DNA of 21,775 bases from Elysia marginata (taxonomy: Eukaryota > Mollusca > Gastropoda > Plakobranchidae): contig BMAT01012287.1 in the NCBI GenBank assembly GCA_019649035.1, positions 73,333 through 95,107 on the forward strand, in the 5' to 3' direction. Below the pieces are notes generated by a model. The model had not been told where the DNA came from and searched no databases. It worked only from the letters and a program-made list of their open reading frames with translations. This document shows, piece after piece, positions 1 to 8,900 of the stretch; the stretch's first letter is position 1, and every line of letters begins with the position of its first letter. Both the position numbers and the translations under genes were made by a program.

Positions 1-1569
1 TGCTTTTTTGCTGTTGTCATGATCTTGCTCAGTCTTCTCTCCATGTTAGTGAGCAGCGTTAGATCCTCAGACGTGCTTTCATGCTGCTGGAGATAAAGTC
101 TGAGGGTGCTGATGGCACTCTCTGCTTCATTGTTGGACAATTGCTTGCTCTTTCCCACTCTCGACGTCTTCGTCCTCATCCTCTTCCAGTTCAAAAGGTG
201 TTTTTTCACTTTGTGCTGCAATCTCTCTCAGGCTTAAGTGCTCTGATGCAGGAATGTTCCTATCGACATCAATGTAATCGACAAGAGTTTGTGTAGCTCC
301 GCAAGCCTTTGTTGCTTGCCTATAGAGTTGTTCCATCTCTTCATCCTCACTTGTTTCTGCGGTAGCAGAAGGACCATCAGAACTGGTAGTGGTAGTGGTA
401 ACAACTTCGCCGCCATTCACTTTGGTAAATCCTGCTTTTCTAAAACAGTTGGCAATTGTTTCTTGCTTTACCTCTTCCCAAGAAGTAGCAGCGTAGTTGA
501 TTGCATCAAGTACAGTGAGTTTGTAGTGTGCATCATCTGATCCACTGTCACCAAAAAGTGCAATAAATTGACGCAGAACTCTTTCCCGGTACAGGCACTT
601 GAGATTCTGGATTATTCCCTGGTAACAGGGCTGCAGCACGCTAGTCGTGCTGGGCGGAAGAAAAATCAGCCTAACTGCTCTCAAACCGTCCAACAGAGGG
701 TGAGCACTGCAGTTGTCAACTATAAGTGCAATGCTTCAACCTTGAAGAAAAAATTTCCTATCCAATTTCCGCAGCCATTCTTCAAATATTTTTCCCGTCA
801 TCCAGGCTTTCTTGTTTGCCTTATAGGTTACAGGAAGAGTTTTTATATTCTTCATGCACCTGGGTCTCTCAAATTTCCCGATGAGGAGAAGGGGCAGCTT
901 TTCAGAACCATCCATATTTGCTGCGACAAGGATGGATATTCTCTCTTTAGGGATCTTTTGTCCAGTGCATGTATCCCCTTTCAAGGCTAGTGTCTTGTTG
1001 GTGAGACATTTATAAAGAAGCCCCGTTTCGTCTGCGTTAAATATGTCTTTATCATTATATTCCTTTAGAACATCTTGCAGCTCCTTTCCTCTCCATTCCA
1101 CTGTCGTTTCGGTTGGTGCAGAGGCAGCCTCACCACTGATAACTTTCATGCCAATGCCATGTCTATCTTTGAACCTGTCGATCCAGCCTATGTCCATCTT
1201 GAAGTCTGTCAAGCCAAGTTCTTGTGCAAGTTCTGCTCCTTTCTCAAACAGGACAGGGCCTGAGATGGGTGTGTTACATGCACGAGCTTGGTTAAACCAA
1301 TTAAATAGGCAGCGGTCCAGGTTTTCATATTCTGTTGTCTTGAGACGCTTTCTGTCTGGTTTGAACTGCCCTTTGCTTACAGCAGATAGAATGGCTTCTC
1401 TGTCTCTCAAAAATATATAAAGAGTTCCAGATGAAATGTCATAATCTCGACAAATCTGTGCTTTAGTTTTCTTTTTCTTGTCAACTTCGCTGATTATCTC
1501 GGCCTTGAGTTCGAGCGAGAAGCATTTTCTTTTGTTAGAACTAGTAGAACTAGATCTGGAAGCCATCAT
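1..1569 (-). pseudogene. pogo/Tigger-like DDE transposase, broken, runs off left edge
   Basis: Read on the minus strand from ATG at 1569-1567 (a second ATG follows at 1566-1564). In order it shows a CENP-B/psq-type helix-turn-helix (KRKCFSLELKAEIISEV, then DISSGTLYIFLRDRE), a Tc5/CENP-B second DNA-binding domain (PISGPVLFEKGAELAQELGL ... WIDRFKDRHGI) and a DDE_1 catalytic core. The first catalytic Asp is in FNADETGL (codon 1032-1030) and the second in LIVDNCSAH (717-715). Where the family has its third Asp, in a xDQGxI motif, this copy reads CYQGII, with Tyr at 624-622. Three lesions are visible: an in-frame TGA at 738-736, a frameshift near 127-135 (the C-terminal tail EAESAISTLRLYLQQ continues in another frame to position 1), and the Asp-to-Tyr change. 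It is therefore a dead copy. The known role of the family is cut-and-paste transposition at TA sites. The left end lies outside the window, so terminal repeats cannot be paired. Confidence 0.9.
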
Positions 1570-1632
1570 TTCTTCAATCTTGTTGGTCGTGCAATTTTGA
1601 GTTCCTACAATAATTATACTAGAAGTTTTCAA

Positions 1633-2773
1633 TATAAGTCTGAAAATTAGAAGATTAAGTGAAACGAGAACTACACTTGCAGTAGAACTAAAAGTAGTAC
1701 ATGTAGAACTAAAAGTACGATGTGTGTGCTTGTTGAATAGCTACGATCGTAATGAAAGAGTATAACAGATGAACACACGTCTGACCACATGTTGATAATT
1801 CTCCCTCTTCTTTCTTTCTATTAGCATATCTCTAAAACACATCCACCACCACTTTAAACCTGCTCCCTCTTTATTTATATCCACCCACGCGTTCGATGCA
1901 TGTTCTCCGTAACTCTCTCAGACATCACCGTTTCAACACACTTCGCCGCTTTAGTCATATTTTAGATACAAACAGCACTAACGACAAACCAATCAGTATT
2001 GTCGGAACCAAAGCCACTTCACGATAACCAACAATCAACACCTTGTTGCACCCACCTCCTTCATAAAACCTTATCATTAGTCTACGTTCTTGTTCAGGCT
2101 TTGTCTCAGTGCCTCTCACTCATCACTTAGCCAGCCGCTCCGCGCTGCACGCAGCTGACTGGCCAGTTCAAGATCGCCTACACTGGCTACAACTCCCTCC
2201 CTCACACACGCTTACACACACTATGCCCCATCCCACCCCCAACTCCCCTTGACTCAGGTGTGGCCAGCAAAGGCTTGGCTTTGAGCCAGCTGAGATAAGA
2301 AAGACTTACTTAAAAAAAGAAAGAAAGAAAGAAAGACAACGCTGCTCCTCTTGTTTACACCCGCTCAATGGCGATATCCATGTTCAGTACTTTTCCTGTC
2401 CCGTTTAACCCAAGCAACGGTAATTTACATAAGGAAAAAAAAGGGATCACTGTGAAGTCCCGCTGTAGGGATGGTCCCGCTGCAGCGGCTGCCGCTATAT
2501 TCATGTTCTACTGTACTAGTCATTCATATTCCAACTCTTTTCAAATCATTTTTACATTTTTTACATTTTATTTTAGATCTTAATATTATGTATTACTTAA
2601 TATGAAATTTATCAGATTCAGCTTTAGAAAATATAATTGTTGCCTAACTTAGTATGATTCTCTAAAAAATTTTTGAAAGGAATTAATAACTTGTATTTTA
2701 TAAGTATTTATATGCGCTTGAAAAGTATAATATACACTTTTTAATCTTTGAACTTATTATTTGTTGTGTCAAG
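1633..2773. other. intergenic or intronic stretch, no gene recognised
   Basis: No exon of the AKR gene or other coding signal was recognised here. The first part should contain the outer end of the pogo/Tigger-like element, but its boundary cannot be set because the other end is missing. A short duplicated motif, GTAGAACTAAAAGTA, occurs twice at about 1683-1718. The 2100-2300 part is C-rich on the plus strand. A 71-codon open frame at 2368-2583 has low-complexity composition and no family resemblance. Confidence 0.5.
2311..2337. repeat. (GAAA)n microsatellite
   Basis: An A-run followed by about four tandem GAAA units, then GACA. It is an ordinary short tetranucleotide repeat. Confidence 0.85.
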
Positions 2774-2947
2774 ACACATTGTTTTGACAATGCCACCCCA
2801 ATTGAAGAGACGTACCGCACCCTGGATGACCTTGTACGCTGCGGGAAAGTCCGCTATGTGGGTGCGTCTAACCTTACTGGCTGGCAACAGCAGAAGATTG
2901 TTGACACCCAGAAAATGCTTGGACTCAATCCGATTGTCAGCCTTCAG
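2774..2947 (+). CDS. gene A exon: active-site His and GASN motif (58 codons)
   Basis: Opens after the acceptor CAAG, preceded by a T-rich tract, and closes at the donor CTTCAG|GTGGAT, phase 0. It encodes [19 protein letters not shown] onward to GLNPIVSLQ. The His codon at 2777-2779 sits in the position of the AKR catalytic His, and GASN (codons 2861-2872) is the conserved loop that contacts the nicotinamide amide. The matching exon of gene B would lie right of the window, so no paralogue comparison is possible. Confidence 0.87.
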
Positions 2948-5900
2948 GTGGATTGTCATTATAAGTATTATATACATATTGGCCCCATATTTTCATTTCA
3001 AAACTAGGAAGTCAATCTACAGGTTGAGTAATATTCCATTAGTGTGTTAGGGTTAGGGTCAGGGTTATGGTTATGTAGATTTATGTGAGTCTAAAAAGGG
3101 TCATTAGTCTAAAGGTTGGTCTTCGGCTAAAATATGGGTTCTTGCTCTAAAGCTGTTTTATCAGTCTTCAGTTTTATCGTTAATATTAATGTAATATTGA
3201 TTCACTAGGCTTTTTGGTTTTCAGTGTACATATGTGCTGCTTGCGGAAAGGTTTACCTGTTTCATTCTTGAAACCTATGTTGTCAGTCCATAGACAGCTT
3301 TATATAGTTTTTACATCTCAAATGTGAACTTAGAAAATTCAAATACGACAAAGGGATTTCAAAAGTAGCAAAGAAAATACAAATGCGTTTTGACGTCATA
3401 TAAAAATCCAATTGTGAACATTGCAAAGGCAAATACGACAAAATCAAAAAGCAAATGTGACAAAGGAAGTTCAAATGTAGAAAAACAGATTTTGAAACAG
3501 AACAAATAAACCCAATCAATAAAATGGAAGAGAAAAAAGAAAGAAAACAAAGAGAATGAGTTTGAGAATAATTTTTTCCGTTTTATTGATTGGGGTCTAG
3601 ATTTATATCAAAATGTCTCCCATATCAAAGCAGCGGGGCATATAAGCTTGCATACCCCTGAAAGTTGCTGCAATTACGTTTGTGGAAACAACAACGGTCT
3701 CTTGCTCCGCAAGTTTTGCGACTGTTGCCATACGCTCATTGAATGGTTGGTCTAGAAGATCGTAGCGAACTTCGGCAAGATGTGTTTTGAGAGCTTGTCT
3801 CCACAGGGCAAAAGCGTTCTCACAAATATTTAGAAGAGGTAAATAAGGTGGTAGGTACTGTATTTCAAATTCAGCTGGCAAATTAGCTTCGGCAGTACGA
3901 CCGTGTGCGCGAGCATTGTCAAATATGAAACAAACTTCTTGCCCCGGGTTGCATTGGAGGGACGTGTCGTGAAGGAACTGGTTAAAGCGTTCAGCTATCA
4001 TTCCACCTTGATGAAGTTTATGGTGGAAAAGTCCATTCATCACATTGGCCGCAAAAGTCATTGTTAAGTTTTGTCTGCGTCTCCCTGGGACAATTCGCAA
4101 TGCACGGTCACCTCGGCGTGCCCGACCTCGAGTCCTGATTATCCCGGCTTCATCTATGTAAATGAAGTTGTAACGCTGTGCCTTCTGGAGTAACCACGTT
4201 GCAAAATCCCGCTGCTGAGCTTTCTTTCTCTCAGAGTTCTTCTCCGTTGGCGCGTCTTCGAGCTTTTTCATGGTTACATAATTGTCCTTTTGGTACATTG
4301 CTGATTTTTTATGATGTTACATGTGGAGCGTCAGGCAGTCGAATCATCAACATGTAATCAGTGTGATCACTCACGATAGCAATGACTGTTTCAAGTATTT
4401 CTTCGCTCATCTTGACCGACCGCAAACCGTCTCGCGGAAGAGCGACAACACTATCATGATCTAGTTCTCTGCGGACGATTAGATACGCAGTAGTTCGTTT
4501 GATTCCAATTTGTCTAGCTGGTTGAATGTAATCCTCACCGCAGGTATAAGCCTGAAATATTCGAGTCTTGTCTGCAGTGCAGATCTTAGAATAGACGGCA
4601 GGCATCGTTTTCGTTATACTAGAAGTCTAATGTGCACTGGCTACAGCGAAATGTTTGCAAAAATCGTCATAACAGACAATGCAAACTTTCATTCACACAA
4701 TGCACATTTGTGTTTCCTATGTCACAATTGGATATTTTACGATGTCATATTTGAATTTGTTATTTTCATATTTGCGTTTTTATTCAAACTGCGCACTAAA
4801 AAAATTCGGAGAATATTTGAGCTCTCTAAGTGACATTTTAGTTCCTATGTCACTTATGGGTTTTCTATGTCAAATATGGATTCCTTAGTAGCATATTTGA
4901 GCTGTAAAAACTATATACTTTACAAATGAGTTATGAGACTTATAAAGAGTTGTTACTAATTTTATTTACGTTGCAGTGTAAGTGTCTGTTCATGGCAGAT
5001 TCACTAATTACAGCTACTCTGCTGTCAATCTCAAGGAAACGTGACCTTTAACAATCAACACTGACTTGGATTAAAAATTAAGTTACATTTAAGCCCTTAT
5101 ATATGTTTATCTTAATGGGACCCCCTTTAAAAAAACCCGAAAGAATCAAGGTAACTGAGATTTGACTAAGTAAGTTTGACTTGTAGAGACCAAGTTTATC
5201 CTTCATCTAAATCTGTCTTTTTGATTTGACTAAGTTTTTTATGCTGAACTAAAAGTAATTTTTGAATGTGTATACATATATATACTGAACTTTTCTAATA
5301 CCGCGATCAAGAATTCTATGAGATGAATTTATCATTACAAGTTAGAAATATGTGTAAGGTCAAAATAATTGGCAATGTGTAAGTAATGGATCAGTATTTA
5401 TACTATAAAGGCCTGCAGCTATGTACAAATAAAAAAAAATTGTGCTTCTAATAGTTTAAATGTGATAACCTACGCAAACTAACTCAATGTGACAACCTAT
5501 GAGATAGAAACTATTCTTATTATTCTTCATACATGGTACGGTGAGATATTTTGCCATTTCTTTCCTTAAAACCTTTTCCTTTGCAAAGTCTTTAGAAGAC
5601 CTAGATTCCTGTCATGTGTTGGTGGGGCACAGAAAAGTAAAAAAAAAATTGTCCAGACTTTGGATAAAATTCAAAACCTTTTAAGTGTTAGTTAAGTTAG
5701 ATATCTATCTGCCACCCCCCCCTTCCCCTCCATTGATCCACTGTTTATCATGCAATAGTTACAGACAAATATAATCAAGGTTGTATGACCTTCTTCTTCA
5801 AGGTTTATTGGTTTCAGAAAACAGTTATAAACCTTAAGTATATCAAGAGATATGTTATACATTGCACTCATAAATCTCTTCATTTGGCATCTCATAAATC

Positions 5901-8900
5901 AACATTTCCATTAATTCTATAATTATAGTTTTAGAGCCCCCAATAATTTTTTTATTAAATTTTAGTAATGTACTTTTGCTCAAATCAGCATGCTGCTGAG
6001 TTTTTTTTTTTTTTTTTTAAATTAATAGGAATCAATTTACACCTGTGTATGAAAACAAACTATGGCACAATTATTCTGTCTGAATCTGCCAAACGAAAAA
6101 TTTTTAACCAAATGAAATACCTATTTTATTTCAAGTGTTTTGTGTGTAATGAGTTCCTTCCCCTTACATTATTGATGATGAATGTACATCATAATGATGA
6201 TCATTTGAGAACAATTATATTTTCACAGTGTGCTAAACATCTACCTGTATTTCAAAATTATCTAGTTTTCCTTTTTTTCGTAAGTAAATCAATTACTTCT
6301 GATAAACAATATTGATCTGATGTTCTCATAGCAACAATACAGTCTGGCATCTCGAGAGTCTGAGTTTGAGGCCTTCCAAGTGTGTAAGAACGAGGGGATC
6401 GGAGTCCTGCCCTGGAGTCCACTCAAAGGGTCAGTCAAAGCTTCACATTAATTTGTCTCACCCTATCTGGCACTTTGGGGTCCAAGCGGACCCCAGTCTA
6501 CAATTTTTTGGCTGTAAAATCTTCAGTTTTATACATTTTTCCTTGAACTTTCATCTACAATCCTAATTTGGGTCCTTTAGCACTGAGACAAAATTTCATC
6601 TCATTTGAAGTGTTAGGGTTCGAGTCTCTAAGTGTGTACCTCAAATTGTTTGATTTGGCATTAATGGGGTCCGTGTGGACCCCCTTCTAAACAAAAAGAA
6701 CAATTCTGGTGTTTGTGCATCGGGCATTACTGGGGTCCGCCTGGACTTCCCTCCCCACTGAGTTATACTATGTAAAAGGGAGGGAGTCTATGTGCACCCC
6801 AGCAGTGTCAGATCAGACTGTACAAATCAAGTGCCAGATAGGGTTAAGCAGGAAGAATGAGGCGGAAGTCAGGAATTTCTTTTTTTGAGAAAATACCATC
6901 ACAAAGCCATTTTTTTTCTTTTATATTTTATTCAAATCAACAAAAATTTTAATATCTTCCTTCAAAACATTGGTGATTTTGAAAAAATGTTACGCTTCAA
7001 AGATTGGAAAATTGTTTTGTTCAAAACAGCTCAATGCTTTTAACGGTGGAAATTGCGACATCTGACTCATTCAATATGCAAGCAATACATATACCTGGGC
7101 TTTTAGCTTTAAGGCTAGATAACTCAAAAACCAAGTTATTCAGACTACTGAAGGTCAATATTTTTTAGCATTATTATCTTTACAATCAAGTAGAGATATT
7201 TTCAACATGGATTATTTGAATACTATTTCAAATTCTTTTCAGATTACCAATTTTCCCCTTCTTTTGTATAGCATATTGATAACTTGTTTTTTTTAATAGT
7301 AATTCGAATTCGGGTTTGAAATATTGGAACTACACTTCAGTTTGCTCAAGTTTTTGTAGAACTACTCTAGGCTGCTTGGAAAGAGCTAAACAAGTTCTGC
7401 TTAAAGAGTGACTTTGGTAAACTTTGTCTGAGGCAGTTTGAATCAGCCACAGCAGAGTTGAAGTTTTGGGCAACAGTCTCACATTAGTCACAAAATGAGT
7501 ATTATCGCTGAAATTTGTCATATGGCGACATGTACAGTTTATAGAAAGTCAAATAGCTTTTACAAGAAAACAAAATTTTTAACAAAGATATTGTCACATT
7601 AAAAAAATTGGGCAGATTTATGGCATGATAAAATTAGGAAAGTGGAGAATAAACACATTCAACAGGCTACGGTGTGGTTCAATTTTTTTGCTTTTAACAA
7701 TTAACTCAATAATTTTGTGAATTTGTTTCGATAAGGAGGATGGAGTGGGGTTCAAAGGTGAGGGAGATAAAAGGGAAAAAAAAGCTTGAAGGAAGAGAGG
7801 GAGAAACATTAGAGTGAGAAAGTATGAGGGTGCTGCTTGTTATAGAATAATATTAAAGAAACTGGGTTTCATCTGGTCTACTTTTATATTAATTGCAAAT
7901 AAAAATCTAAATTTTCAGCAACGTTCCTAACCCTACCAAAATTTATATTCACAAATTTCAACATTTAATGGAAGACTACATGTATAGTTTTTATTCATCA
8001 TGGATGGATTCAGATATTGATCGATGTAATAGTTGGAATGGCTTACTGGCATATAATATTGTGAAAATACAGTTATTTTATATGGCTCCCTCTAAAGTGT
8101 GTGGAACTTTTATTGTAACAAATATGGTGCTATATAATATGTGCAGCTTTCTCACAAAATGAGTCTACGTACGTTGCTGATCGATATGGAAAATAAGTGT
8201 TTTCTAATACTTAAGAAAAATTTTACTTAAGATTTTTTGTGTTATTTGAAATTGTAATGTAATTTTCATCATAGCCACTTTACTTAAGAAACAACTAAAT
8301 AAATATTTAAAATGTGTTTTTAACAGTTTTTAGAACGCAGTAATTTGCTTTGATTTTAGAATTAAATACATTATACCTGTTTTTCTCCATTCTTTTTAAG
8401 AATTATACCTCTTGGATTCCTTGTCTTTGAAATACATTACTTCAAGGCCTTATTAGGATATCATAATAATTTCTCAGTATATTATTAAAGAGCTATTTGA
8501 GGCCTTACCAATGATGTACATAACCCCATATCACAAAATCAGCATGTAGACACATTTTGTGTGACATATATTGTTATTACACATGTATTAGATTTATCCA
8601 AACTTTGCAGAGGAAGCCACAAAGATCACAGCTTTTTGTTTCGTCTTCAATATGTCAATTTTAACCTGCTAGTACTATATCATTTTACTTTCAGCGGCCT
8701 TTTGACTGGCAAAGTGAAGCGAGGTGAAAAACCAACAGAAGGCCGTGTCGGTTGGGTGGCAAGTGACGAGTCCCGCAAGATGCAGTCTCACCCCGTGTGG
8801 CATGAGACACCTGACAGAGTGTTTGATGTCATTGACCTGGCTGAGAAGATCGGCAAGAAATATGGTAGACAGCTTTACGAGGCATTCTTCAAAATATTAT

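Larger units (their letters stand above)
3301..4917 (-). mobile_element. IS630/Tc1/mariner-superfamily transposon with TIRs, in gene A intron
   Basis: The two ends are inverted: plus-strand 3301 reads TATATAGTTTTTACA, then TCTCAAATGTG, and the reverse complement from 4917 reads TATATAGTTTTTACA, then GCTCAAATATG. The outer TATA contains the TA target expected for this superfamily, so the exact edge could be 3301 or 3303. Inside each end, over about 180-270 bp, lies a run of degenerate CAAATRTGACAWAGGAA-type units, suggesting subterminal transposase-binding sites. A broken transposase (4605-3603) fills the middle. The element is about 1.6 kb and intact in structure, and it sits inside the 3.4-kb intron of gene A in antisense orientation. 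Confidence 0.85.

Noticed and set aside
568..990. 140-codon plus-strand open frame
   Set aside because: It is the antisense shadow of the pogo/Tigger-like transposase.
2748..3050. 100-codon plus-strand open frame and its 78-codon minus-strand partner
   Set aside because: Both overlap AKR exon 2774-2947 in the wrong frame.
3047..3072. Telomere or telomeric fusion point
   Set aside because: Only two perfect TTAGGG units, inside an intron of an intact gene, so chance or a tiny remnant.
5968..6315. 115-codon open frame with an F-run
   Set aside because: The F-run comes from an 18-base T homopolymer; the composition is intronic and no family was recognised.
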